Source of the DNA: Collybiopsis luxurians FD-317 M1
Lineage: Eukaryota; Basidiomycota; Agaricomycetes; Agaricales; Omphalotaceae
DNA length: 64,000 nucleotides
NCBI GenBank assembly: GCA_000827265.1
Contig: KN834779.1
Location: 436,969 to 500,968 of the forward strand
Direction: 5' to 3'
Shown: positions 22,812 through 33,931 of the stretch, in pieces
Numbering within the stretch: position 1 is the first letter of the stretch
Layout: each line of letters opens with the position of its first letter
The notes under the pieces: generated by a model
The model's database searches: none
What the model was told of the DNA's origin: nothing
The model's input: only the letters and a program-made list of their open reading frames with translations
Translations under genes and position numbers: made by a program

Positions 22812-25194
22812 GGCGATTATAATACGGGAGGTGTGTCGAAGGCCTGAAGAGTCAGTTCTTGCTAGAAAGTGCTCTACTGTCCGTTGTCCATCTACACTAA
22901 GGGTGAACAGCTTTTATAGATTATTCAAGGCCCGTTTGGGTTATCTTCGGATGTTAATACGATGGTTTCCGGATGGATACAACATGCGGATCGATTGTTG
23001 ATATCTTGAAGCAACAGCTGTTAGAAAAACAGCCTGAGAGCCTTTCATACATCAAGGGAAAAGGCGCAGTTCACGAGCCCATGTTGCATATGTAATGGTG
23101 AGAATGAGCGAAGAATTATAGACATTCTCGGAATTTTAGCACCTTCGTTCATATCATTGTCATATCAGACGAAGGGCCCGATAAAGTATTTTAAGACGTT
23201 TCCTCTTCGCTAGAAGCACTTTCGGTGCGTGAATCTCCTAGAACCTCGTGAACATGAGCATCGGAGCATTAGTTCTTTACTTACACAGGTGAAGTGTATT
23301 GGGGTTTACTGTGCTCATATCCCAAAAATTGCTGTTTTTCCTACACGCAACCGAAACCTTGCCACTCTAAGATCCTTCCAGAACGTCGAACTATCATTAG
23401 AAAGATTAGGATGATAACGTCGAAGGGTCTTATTGGAGGCCTCTCGTAGATTGACCTGAGGAACGATGACCTAGCGTTGCGCAATAACAGCGTCTTCTGC
23501 TCCAGGATCAACTTGAAGTTGAAGAGATACCTCTCTGTTGACAGCCCTGATGGGTGGAATGATGACACATTGCCGCAAGGTGGCATATACACTTTGTTGC
23601 GAGAGGAAGATGGCGAATGCCATGGCATACTTTATCGCAATAGCATCGCCTTTTATTAAAGAAAAGAAAAAGGAGAAAACCGAGCACCCCTAAACCTGCC
23701 TCAGTTCATCTCTCGTGTGCGGAGGTGCACAGATTCTCACCAACAGTGGCCCACCGGCAAGTAATTTAACGAAGAAGCGTCGTGAGATCTGCATGATTTA
23801 AGTCGATGCTGGCACACGAACTACGCCAAGCAAGGAGAGCACTCTAGCTTTCTTTCTCGCTCGGTCTCGTACCTACATATGTACCGCCAAGCAGGGGTCA
23901 TAGACCTCGTTTTCGAGAAAGCAACGCGGACGAGGATCAACGAGAAGACCGGGTCCGGTATTCAACGCTGATAATTCAACAGAAACACTCGCCGTACCTC
24001 GTTCAAAATAAACGCGCCAAGCATTCTCAATCCGGTGCCTCTACGTACACCGAGAAATACGGGGAGTTCCTACGGGGCTAATGCGCGAAAGAGTGGCTGC
24101 TGAGAGGAGGCGCATCTGATTAGTACGCATTGAAGCTCTCTGGCTGGTCTACATAAATCATTCGCATCAATTAGTAGAATGTTCATCAAAGTGGTCATAA
24201 TGAATCGAAGCAACATGTAAAAGCCAAGGAGCTGGGTTTCGACCATTGGTGGCGCCAATATTGACGGTGTGTGCCAGTTTGACACATAGACTCTCCAGTG
24301 ACCAGTCACAGCCCGAATCAATACAGGATCTATATCTCCAGAATCATCGAGGATTCAAGAAGGCTATCCAGTGCACAGAGCGGCACAATATCACCAGAGC
24401 CTGCTTCGCTCTAGTAGGGAGGTTATATTTAGCGTTCGTGCTCGGAGTGTCTTGAATGGATCTCGAAAACGCTTCATTGGATTGCAGTATTATTGCTGTG
24501 CGAGAAGCAAAGTGACTCTTTTATTATTGAGATGCATTGACATAGACACCATGATGATTGTCGTCGACCGGCGAAAGTGGTCTCGGACTTGAACTGATTG
24601 ACAACTGCGATACATCGCATTCCGTGCTTGAGGTTGCCAGATGAGCAGATGGTCCAGGATGGGCCCTCTCGAACTACATATTCCGTAGGACCAACACAGT
24701 TGAAAGTCGTCGGATCGGGCTTGTCGGGTCAAATGAAAAGCGCTGAAAAACCCTGAATCATCAACCTCGCGACAGCGATATTGGATGTGATACTGGGTGC
24801 TTGGGTACCTCATCACAATTTCCGTGAATTGCTGATGGTTGCGCTAGGAATTTTCTATTCACAGGCGAATTCAATTCTTTTATTTGCCCGCATCCAAGGT
24901 GCTTCCAGGCTCTTCCAGGACCGTTCACAATCAAATTTCACCGAGAACGGGTGGTATTAGAATGGTCTGTTCCTGTCTAGTTGAGTGTTGGGCTGCATGG
25001 TCTGCAATGCAGCGGACTGATGAACATTCAGAAGACTTGACAGGGATTGGACAATCACTAAATCAGCAGCTTGCCGCACATATCTGCCTCATAATTCAGT
25101 TCCAGCCAATGAACCTGCAGGCCAGTTTACTGGATACTTGAAAAGTTGTCATGGATACTTCACAACAAAGATGTACGTTACGTCTCGGTGACCG
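22812..25194. other. 2.4-kb gene-poor interval
   Basis: I find no conserved coding exon on either strand. Frames reach at most 108 codons and carry no family motif. The first 200 bp contain the peptidase promoter, including its TATA box. Confidence 0.5.
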
Positions 25195-25340
25195 TATAAA
25201 AACCACAGGTTCACATTCCTGTAACCTAGGTTGTCTTTGTTCGTGTCCCTCATCTTTCCAGTCCTTGGTTGTCTTTCCTGAGCAGTGTAAGCTTGGTTCT
25301 TGCTTCCTGTCTCCTCACCCATGCTGATTATCATCGACAG
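25195..25340 (+). promoter_or_regulatory. TATA box and 5'-UTR intron of the cupredoxin gene
   Basis: TATAAA at 25195-25200 lies 210 bp before the start codon. Between them GTAAGC (25,287) and CGACAG (ending 25,340) with a CTGAT branch site outline a 54-nt leader intron of the usual size. The pyrimidine-rich stretch 25,230-25,275 would be the transcription start zone. Confidence 0.5.
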
Positions 25341-25409
25341 GCTCCTGGTCCTTCATTACGCTACTTATTTGAACTCTCCTCCATTTGTACTCTTCGATAT
25401 CTAACTAAA

Positions 25410-26308
25410 ATGCGTTACTCTACCGCCGCCGCCGCCGTTCTCTCTGCTGCTGCTTCCGTCCATGCCGCGACCTACAATGTCCTTGTTGGTGATAGCAACA
25501 ATCTTGTCTTCAACCCAACAACGTATGTTCTATCTTGGCTGTCGATGGGCATATGCTGATGCTGCGTCGTTGTAGTTTGTCCGGTGTAGCCAATGGAGAC
25601 ATTGTCAACTTCCAATTGTGAGTTACCATTCTCTTGAGGGTCTCTTGAACAAGTGTTGACCTTGATTCCAGTGTTTCGAAGAACCACTCCGTCGTGCAGT
25701 CCACTTTCACCGCGCCCTGCACTGCTGCCGGTGTCAGCTCAGGATTCCAGAATGTGTCGGACCCCACCGGTGCTTCAGGTTTCCCTACCTGGAGTATGAC
25801 TGTCGAAAACGCCTCTGCCCCCTTGTGGTTCTTCTGCTCCCAGACTACTGCTAACTTCACACATTGCCAAAGGGGAATGGTTTTCGCTATTAATCCCACA
25901 GGTAAGAACTTGATGTTTCCTATCTGTATTGACTGGAGCTGATTATATTATAATACAGCAAACAAGAGCTTCGAGGCTTTCCAAAATGCTGCCTTGACAT
26001 CCAACAGTACTTCTCCCCCAGGCCAGAACCCCTCTGGAACAATCATCTCTGGCACTCCCGGTGCCACTGATGGACCTGTTTCCGTGAGCGGACTCGGGAC
26101 TGCATCCTCAGAATCAGCTGCCACTGCCACTGCGAGCGGTGCTGCTGCAACTGGCACTGGTGCTTCATCTGGCTCTGGAACTGACACCGGTTCTGCTGCT
26201 GGCTCCACCTCCACTGGCTCTTCTTCCAACGGTGCATCACAGCTTATGTCTGGAAGCTCAATCAGCCTCCTCGCTGTTGCAGGTCTCGTTGCCGGTTTGG
26301 CTCTGTAA
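25410..26308 (+). CDS. GPI-anchored cupredoxin-like extracellular protein
   Basis: Exons 25410-25522, 25576-25617, 25672-25901 and 25959-26308 give 244 residues. A signal peptide (AAAAVLSAAASVHA) is followed by a single cupredoxin domain (about 20-140): NVLVGDSNNLVFNPTTLSG, GDIVNFQF, KNHSVVQSTF with a possible copper His, and CSQTTANFTHCQRGMVFAINP. A long Ser/Thr/Gly/Ala stalk (about 160-220) leads to a hydrophobic C-terminus (SISLLAVAGLVAGLAL), the GPI-attachment pattern. These are the serine-rich blue-copper-like proteins common in mushroom cell walls. Whether copper is bound is not certain because the usual C-x-H-x-M ligand set is incomplete. Confidence 0.88.
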
Positions 26309-27167
26309 AAGGATATGAGAGTATCGCCATGGATTGGACACGCGCATTTTTTTTCCTTACGGTTTCGTAGATCAAATGGACCTTTCTCGTTTCTTAAACC
26401 GCAAACTGTAGAGTAGTTCAACGAAGGTAGTACTCTGGTTAGTGTAATCATTCAACGTGTTGTTGTACTGCGTACCTACCGTTGTGGCAATTAATGACTG
26501 GATACCCAAATCTTTCTATGTGTATGATTTGAGCTGGCCGCGTTGCGAGATGCAAGTGAGGTAATGTGTTAGCCGACTAGATAGCAAATAAAATCTTTGT
26601 CGTCGACGTCTCTCAAGACTCGAGGCAACACAACACTAGTTAATTGAATTCTTGACGTACATAGTTCAGGTGCTTGTGAGCACCGAGCGGTAAACAGGCT
26701 CAGTGCGGAGCGGTAGTTCGGTCTAACAACCCTTACTATCAACAAGTTTTCTGCACCCGCCCTCGACTCCCTCCCTTAGTTTGTTTGAGCATTAATAGTA
26801 GTTAGAATCTTATGTGCATAGCGTAAGTAATTCTGGATAGCAGACTAAGCACATTATATATCGCATTTGATAGATTTCTTGAATCAGGCAGTGAGCGGAT
26901 CAGCAAGAACTACTAGTAGCAATTGAGTCCCATCCGCCCAGCGGCGAGACATATCCGCGAATTGTCGAGATCCCGCCAACGGTCAGCTCTTGTTGGTTTC
27001 GGCTCAGTCGTTGCTGCTGCCATTCACTTGAATCGACGACTGCTTGAGATCCACTCTACGGGTATCTTGCGAAAAAAGTTTATCTTGAACTGTTTTAGAT
27101 ATAGTAATAATACAGAGCTGGATCGGGGAAGTTGGAACCAAATGCCTAGTATGAGAGATACATCAGA
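26309..27167. other. intergenic, no gene seen
   Basis: Separates the cupredoxin gene from the first F-box gene. Only short frames without motifs are present. Confidence 0.45.
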
Positions 27168-28606
27168 TCACAAAGAAGGCCCGAAATATCTTGTGGTATA
27201 GTCAATCTCAAGAAAACCCATACGTTTCGCCCCAGGTAACAAGCTTCCGATCTGATTCAGGATCCTTCGGTCGGGAGGATTAAACCAGTCGGGATGCTCT
27301 TTGGTAGCCTCCCGAAAAGATCCCCCGCATCCGAATGAAGTTGTGCGAGAAGTGCATCTAAAGCGGATCCGGGACAACAGGCCCTGCTCATACCTGCGAA
27401 TGAGGAGAGAATCCAACTCAAGCCATGGCTTGCGCAATATCTTAGGTACAAGCAGAGTATCAAATTTCTGACAAACTGCGTCAATGTCAATGCAAATGTC
27501 ATGAATTGTGTCCGGCAGCTCAAGGACGAAGCCAGTCAGTAAGCAAACCAGAACGCCTGATCTGGCTTGCAAGTCGAACATGATTCGCGATACCCTCATG
27601 TCCTTCACGAAGGCAACTAAAGCTAGGTCGACAACTTCCAAGGCAACTTCAGACTGAAATGGCATTCGGTGGAAGCAGAAAGCTACTTACTATCTGAGGG
27701 ATGCATTGGGTACGTCAACAAGTTGTCGACCTTGAGAACAACCTGAGTGCCATTAATTCTAAGAGCATTCCAAAAAAACTGGAATTTCGGATTATTCTCC
27801 AAGCTGCGCCGTTCGCTGTGGAGGAACAACTCTAGGTAAAGGACACGCAGTATAGGGGGATTCAAAGATATTGCCAAACCCAGTACGACACAACGCAGTA
27901 TGGACATGCTCATGCAGTCGAAAGACGCAATCTTCAGCGAAGAGGGCAAAATAAGTGGTCGTTCTGTGTGTCCTGGTCTGATTTCGAATAGAACAAGCAC
28001 TTTCAAAACAGCCAATGAGTTGAGCATATTTTGAAATGCCTCGAAAAGTGCAGCTGTGATAGTAGATACCTGAAGCTCTTTCAATGTATCGCTGAAGGAT
28101 GTCTGGATTGTGCGTAAATGATATATTTTAGGGTCGTTGCCGTCCACCCGGATCCTTTCGAGACGGGACAAATGGGCCAGGATAAAATCCAATCGTTCCA
28201 GTTCCTCCGGACTGATGCTATACACAGAGAATTCGAAAGCTCGAATAGAATCTGTTATATGCGGATGAGCTATTATGAAGCGCCAGAAACGCTCCACTAA
28301 GGGATGGGGGGTAGTGGCACGAAGACTGAAATCCATCTCTAGGCATATTTCCCGAAAAATTAAGGGCCTGGCCATCGCGGCAAAGTCTCTACATACCAGA
28401 GATATATTCTTGAGCGAGTATAAATCACAGATAAGATGCTCGAAGATGAGTGCATAAATCTCGTTTGGGAACCAAATTTCGGTTGGAAACGAGCAGCGGT
28501 ATTTTTTAGTGGTCCTTCGAAGTAGAAGTTTAGTGAAGCGAGCCAGGCGACGTACGGGCTCGCTCAGAGAGCCCGGTCGGTCAAGAAGGTTGAGTCCCAG
28601 GCGCAT
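27168..28606 (-). CDS. F-box family protein A
   Basis: Exons 27691-28606 and 27168-27622 give 456 residues. The F-box is at about 40-85 (FPNEIYALIFEHLICDLYSLKNISLVCRDFAAMARPLIFREI), which would bind Skp1. A central region with leucine-rich character follows (LAHLSRLERIRVD, TLKELQVSTITAALF, SLKIASFDC, LRVLYLELF). The second exon encodes the family C-terminal module (FVKDMRVS, IDIDAVCQKF, FRCTSRTTSFGCGGSF, GFLEIDYTTRYFGPSL). First of three head-to-tail copies (A, B, C). The acceptor used is a CTAG 31 nt beyond a TTTCAG that would give an immediate stop. Confidence 0.85.
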
Positions 28607-29209
28607 TAACTCTAGAGTTTAGATTTCACTAGGCGGTAAGTATGTGGGGTCATTACCTACTAGAAAAATCACTGTCTAAGTGCTCCTCTACCGACCAACT
28701 GCGGTAAAGACGCGAGTAGATTTAAATTGGCCGCAATCAAGCCGTATTGACATTGAGCGCTAGATGGGCACTGGACTGATACAACAGAACTGACGAGTCT
28801 TGACTAGCTTTATAGCCCGATCTTTTCAATGATTCCTAGTTTGTATGATATTATACTGGACACATGTATGATCCCAGACTGAACGTTGAACCAACTTTCT
28901 TACTATCATATCTTGGCACCGCTATCGAGGAAACTACCTGAGGCTGTGCCACTAGACGAAGCTTCCTTGAAAGTGCAGACTTTGGGAATGTGCAGGAACA
29001 TGTCGAGGAACTTGGAAGTATGGCCAGTTCACCTGGCGAGGATAATGGCTCGTTAGGCAGATCCACTCTTTGGTTGCTTACAAAAATGGCACATCTTGAG
29101 TGTATTTAAGCAATAAGACAGAGATAGTTCGGGCACCAAATATTTAGTAAAATAAGAGCTTCGAAGGATAGAATGTGAACCAAGAAATCGAATACCGTAT
29201 AAAGAGGCG
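28607..29209. other. flank between F-box genes A and B
   Basis: No gene seen. The sequence contains decayed matches to the flanks of F-box genes B and C. Confidence 0.4.
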
Positions 29210-30589
29210 TCACAGAGAATGCTGGAAATATTTCGTAGTATAATCAATCTCGAGGAAACCCATACGTTTCGCATCAGGCAGCAAGCTTTCGATCTGCTTC
29301 AAAATTTCTCGGTCGGTCGGATGAGACCCCACGGAGTTGTCAACAACTCTCCCGAAAGATCCCCCATACCCGAATGAGGTCGTGCGAGAAGTGCATCTGA
29401 AGCGGATCCGGGTCAACAGGCCCTGCTTATACCTGCGAACGAGGAGAGAATCCAACCAAAACCATGGATCCCGCAACTTCTTAGGTACAAGCTGAGGATC
29501 AAATCTCCGACAATGTGCATCAATGTCAATGCAGATGTCATGTACCGTGTCCGGAAGCTCGGGGATGGAGCGAGTTAGTAGAGAAACAAGGTGGATGAAT
29601 CTGATTCCGAAGGCGAGCATCACTTGCGATACTCTCATGTCTTTCATTGGAGTGATCAGGGCTAGTTCGGCATTTTCAGACTGAAATAGCATTCGGAGAA
29701 AAAAAGGTTACTTACCAAGGGTATCGTTTGTTATCTGAACATCGAAAACAACCAGAGTGCCGTTGATGCCAAGAGTGCTCCAATAGTTTTGACGATGTGG
29801 ATTTTCCTCCGGCCAGCGGTGCCAATCGTCGGACCAAGCCAACTCCAGCAAAAGGACGCGCAGAAGTGGTGGATTCGAAGACATCGCAAGACCAAGTCCA
29901 ACACAATGCAACAAGGTCACATCTGTGCGCTTCAAAGACAGGATTTTTAGCGTGCAAGGAACAATCAATGGTCTTCGAGCATCTCTGGATATAGATGCAT
30001 CCAGGACGAACACTTTCAAAGCAGTCAATGAGTTGAGCGTATTTTGAAATATCGCGAAGTGCGCAGCTGTTTTAAGAATTACATGTGAACAATGTAGTTC
30101 TTTTAATGTATCGCTGAAGGACGTCTCGATTGTGTTTAAATGATAGATTTGGGGTTTATCCACCCAGATCTCTTCGAGACGTTGCAAATGTGCCAGGATA
30201 AAATGTAATCGTTCAAGGTCCTCCCCAGACATTTCATAAGTAGAGAATGAGAGCGTTCGAACAGAATCTGTTATGCTCGGATGAGCTATTATAAAGAGCC
30301 AAAAGCGCTTCACTAGGGGATATAAAGAACCGCCAGATTTCCATGTGAGCGGTAGCCATATGTCTCGAAAAATTATGGGCCTGGCCATCGCGGCAAAGTC
30401 TCTGCATACCAACGATATATTCTTGAGCGTGGACAAATCATCGGTGAGATGCTCGAAGATGAGTGCATAAATCTCATTTGGAAACGAGCAGCGGATTTTC
30501 GTGATCGTTCTTCGAAAAATTCGTTTAGTGAAGCGACGTACGGATCTGCTCAAAGACCCTGTGCGGAAGAGCTTCAATTCTAAAGGCAT
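29210..30589 (-). CDS. F-box family protein B
   Basis: Exons 29716-30589 and 29210-29661 give 441 residues. The start MPLELKLF aligns with copies C, F and G, which fixes the ATG. The F-box is at about 36-75 (CSFPNEIYALIFEHLTDDLSTLKNISLVCRDFAAMARP). Conserved middle: IYHLNTIETSFSDTLKELHCSHV, GLAMSSNPPLLRVLLLEL. C-terminal module: ALITPMKDMRVSQVMLAF, IHDICIDIDAH-type helix, RCTSRTTSFGYGGSF, GFLEIDYTTKYFQHSL. Closest to copy C; both share the upstream block at about 30,600-30,690. Substrate unknown. Confidence 0.87.
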
Positions 30590-31169
30590 TGACTCTAGAG
30601 CATGTAGTCAGCAGGCGGTCAGTACATGAAGCTTATCACCTACCCCAAGGTTAATGAAATAGCCTTCTGTAAACCGAAACACTAGTAGTCTGGGTCTGGG
30701 GTAATGATACAAGTAGTAACCGGTGGGACTTCGTTGAGCGCTCGGTGGGCGCTAAGCGACTTAGAGGTTCCCCTTCAACTTCAAGTTTATGAGTTTTCAA
30801 AGTCCTGCCTTTCTGAATTTTACGTAGGGGCATCATGGTGCGGGAGAAGCCAAAGTTTCTTTCAAAGCTCAGATTTTGAGAATGTGCAGGCGCATGTCGA
30901 GAAACTTAGTTTTCTAACGCGCCTGCAACACTGGCAGCTCTTCGGCTACTTATTCTGACCTGGCGCGTCTCTGTGGATAGTGGCTAGGCAGATCCACTCT
31001 TTGAACACATTACGAAAATAGCACATCTTGTGTATTTTCGGGGTGTATCATAGCAATAAGACAGAGATGGGCCGGGGCACCAAATATCTTGTAAAACAGG
31101 AACTTCGAGAGATACACTGTATGTACTATGGAACCTGATTCAAGACATTGAGTATCGTAAAAAGAGGCA
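30590..31169. other. duplicated flank between F-box genes B and C
   Basis: Positions 30,615-30,685 match 32,600-32,670 closely (CAGTACATGAAGCTTATCAC and beyond), so gene and flank were duplicated together. No gene is seen. Confidence 0.6.
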
Positions 31170-32571
31170 TCACAGAGAATGCTCGAAATATTTTGTGGCA
31201 TGGTCGACCTCGAGGAAACCCATACGTTTCGAATCAGGTAGCAAGCCCTCGATCTGATTCAAGATCCTTCGGTCGACAGGATAAACCGAGTTGGCTTGGT
31301 CAAAAATCTTTCCAAAAGATCCCCCATATCCAAACGAGATTGTGCGAGAAGTGCATCTGAAACGGATCCGGGTCAACAGACCCTGTTCATACCTGCGAAT
31401 GAGGAGAGAATCCAACCAAAGCCACAGGTTGCGCAACCTCTTAGGTATAAGCCGAGTATCAGATTTCGGACAGTGTGCATCAATGTCAATGCAAATGTCA
31501 TGTACTGTGTCTGGCAGCTCAGGTATCAATTCAGTCAGTAAGGAAACAAGGGCGATGGATCTGGTTTTGAAGGCGAGCATGACTTGCGATACCCTCATAT
31601 CTTTCATCGGAGTGATGAGAGCTAGAACGACAGTTTTAGACTGAAATGACATTTCGTGAAAGAAAAGGCTACTTACCGCGGGGATAATATACCTCTCTAA
31701 CAAACTCATCGACCTCGAGAACAACCAGAGTTCTATTTATGCTAAGAGTGTTCCAACAACTCTGAGAACCATAAAATTCCTCCAACCAGCGGTGCCAGTT
31801 GCTATACCATACCAAATCCAGCAGCATGACGCGGAGTATTGGTGGATTCGAAGACATTGCAAGACCGAGTCCAACACAACGTAAAAGGGCCATGTCCGTT
31901 CGTTTGAAAGATGCAATTATCAGCGAAGGGGGAAGAATAAGTGGTCGTTCTGCATATTCTACTATGGTCGCATTCAGAACGAGCACTTTCAAAGCAGTCA
32001 ATGAGTTGAGCATATTTTGAACTATCTCGAAGTCTGAAGTGGTTCTAAGAATTATATCTGAACAATGAAGTTCTTTCAATGTGTTGCCGAAGAATTTCCC
32101 GACTGTCTGTAAATGATAGATTCTGGGGTGATCCATCCAGATCTCTTCGAGACGTAGCAAATGCGCCAGGATAAAATCCAATCTGAGTTCACGTTCCTCC
32201 GGACCCATGTTATACACAGAGAATTGGAGCGTTCGAACAGAATCTGTTATGTCCGGATGAGCTACGATCAAGCGCCAAAAACGCATCACCAAGGGATGGA
32301 GAAATGCGTCAGGACGCCAGTCGGGCTCTAGCCGTATGTCCCGAAAAAGTAAAGGCCTGGCCATCGCGGCAAAGTCTCTGCATACCAACGATATTTTCTT
32401 GAGCGTAGACAAATCATTAGTGAGATGCTCGAAGATGAGGGCATAAATCTCATTTGGAAACGAACAGCGGTATTTGTTGATCGTTCTTCGAAAGATACGT
32501 TTAGTGAGGCGGCGTACAGACCCCCCGCTCAAAAAGCCTGGGCCCACTGAGAGCTTCAATCCTAGAGGCAT
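31170..32571 (-). CDS. F-box family protein C
   Basis: Exons 31677-32571 and 31170-31621 give 448 residues. It starts MPLGLKLS. F-box at about 38-78 (CSFPNEIYALIFEHLTNDLSTLKKISLVCRDFAAMARP). The middle carries RLEEIWMDHPRIYHLQTVGKFF and GLAMSSNPPILRVMLLDL. The C-terminal module is complete (ALITPMKDMRVSQVMLAFKT, RCTSRTISFGYGGSF, GFLEVDHATKYFEHSL). The intron keeps the TTTCAG/CTAG double acceptor 19 nt apart; the upstream site would give Val-stop. Confidence 0.87.
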
Positions 32572-33383
32572 TGACTTTAGACTATGTATTTAGCAAGTAG
32601 TCAGTACATGAAGCTTATCACCTACCAAAAGGTGAATAGGATAGCCTTCTTTAAACCGAAACACTGGTCTGCGGTAATGATACAAGTACAACCTGAGTTA
32701 CAGTACCACAGCATCAGTGATTGTTATGAGCGCTCAGCGGCAACAAGGCGGGGCGCTTTTCAGGCTCCTTAGAAAAACCCACAAACATCAGTACTTCAGT
32801 ATCGAGCCTAAACTTTTACCTTATCTTTTGCTTACCATACCTTACTTTGTTTTTGGACGTGCTATCCATTCTGCAGAATGTATTGTACTATCTTCAAATC
32901 GGGATGGATCTTTCTGTTATTCAAGGCAATTAAGATGAACTTGGCTAACAACTCGATATGGATCTGGCCCTAATTCTTCACCGCCCGTTTTGGATCGCCA
33001 GTCCCGACCTTGCGTGTGGTTACTCGCTATCAGACTGGGATTAGAGCTCTCCAAGTAGGATGCACTCGCCCGACATTGTTTTGGGAATCCAAGAATGAAT
33101 GAAGCGCTCGTCGGCCAGTACTAGGAGCCAATACTCTCGTCGTCCAGACATAGCCGATGGAAGTGCAGCGATAGGTGTAAGACTCTTGTCATTCTTGGTA
33201 GCTTTCAGGAAATTAGTGATATGAGTATCCGCATGTGGAATGGCCGCCCTTTTTGTTTTCTTGTTCTCGAGCTCAGAGCGTCGTTCAGTTTTTTTTTCTA
33301 CTTCACTCGTTGCTCCCTGAAATTTCCTTTCACGAAATCTGCACTCAGTTCAACTCCTTCTTTCTGGTGAATCTGACCCGCAG
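32572..33383. other. intergenic, no gene seen
   Basis: The first 100 bp repeat the flank found upstream of F-box B. The remainder shows no conserved coding exon. Confidence 0.4.
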
Positions 33384-33626
33384 GAATGGACCCAGTTCGA
33401 CGACGAGATTCTCAAGAGGTTTGAACTCGGAATACTAGGGAAAATGTACTCTAGGTGTACAAAACCTTTCGGTTCGTTAGGGAATAGCACCTCATTACCA
33501 GGAAACTATCCATGGCAGGACAGGTTTGAAAAGGTTAATCATATCATATCTCACAGCATATCAGGTTGTTTGCTTCGAAGGTCGCGGGGCATAGGCTTAC
33601 TGGAAGTTGACCACGGTAGGATGTGA
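33384..33626 (+). pseudogene. orphan F-box C-terminal module fragment
   Basis: One plus-strand frame reads EWTQFDDEILKRFELGIL, then RCTKPFGSLGNST, NYPWQDRFEKVNHII and GIGLLEVDHGRM before a stop. This matches the second-exon module of the F-box genes, closest to the pseudogene at 40,428-40,640 (RCTNRFGSFGYSAS, HPWQDRLGEFDRSIL). No F-box exon is attached, so it is a remnant. Confidence 0.7.
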
Positions 33627-33931
33627 TTCAGAATACTAACTTGAAGGAGGCTTTGTATCTTTGCCTCGGGAGGCACTTTTGTCCCATTTTTTTATTTTGA
33701 GAATCAAAGGACAAGGTTCAGTCTCAAAGTAACAGGATACGTATTCAGTACACAAATCATCGTTAATAAAATAAACTGCAAAGATGCTAAGGCAATTTCG
33801 GTTCCATGTTGAACGCATGGGACGTGTTCTGCTGCTGCGGGCCGCTATTTCCGTCACGCTCTTGACCTTCAACTGCCAGTGCCATTCAGAGGTCCAATTT
33901 TCTTTAACGATCTGGCTCTCGCTGCATCGCC

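Noticed and set aside
22812..25194. A hidden gene in the 2.4-kb gap
   Set aside because: Both strands were read for conserved exons joined by splice sites; none was found.
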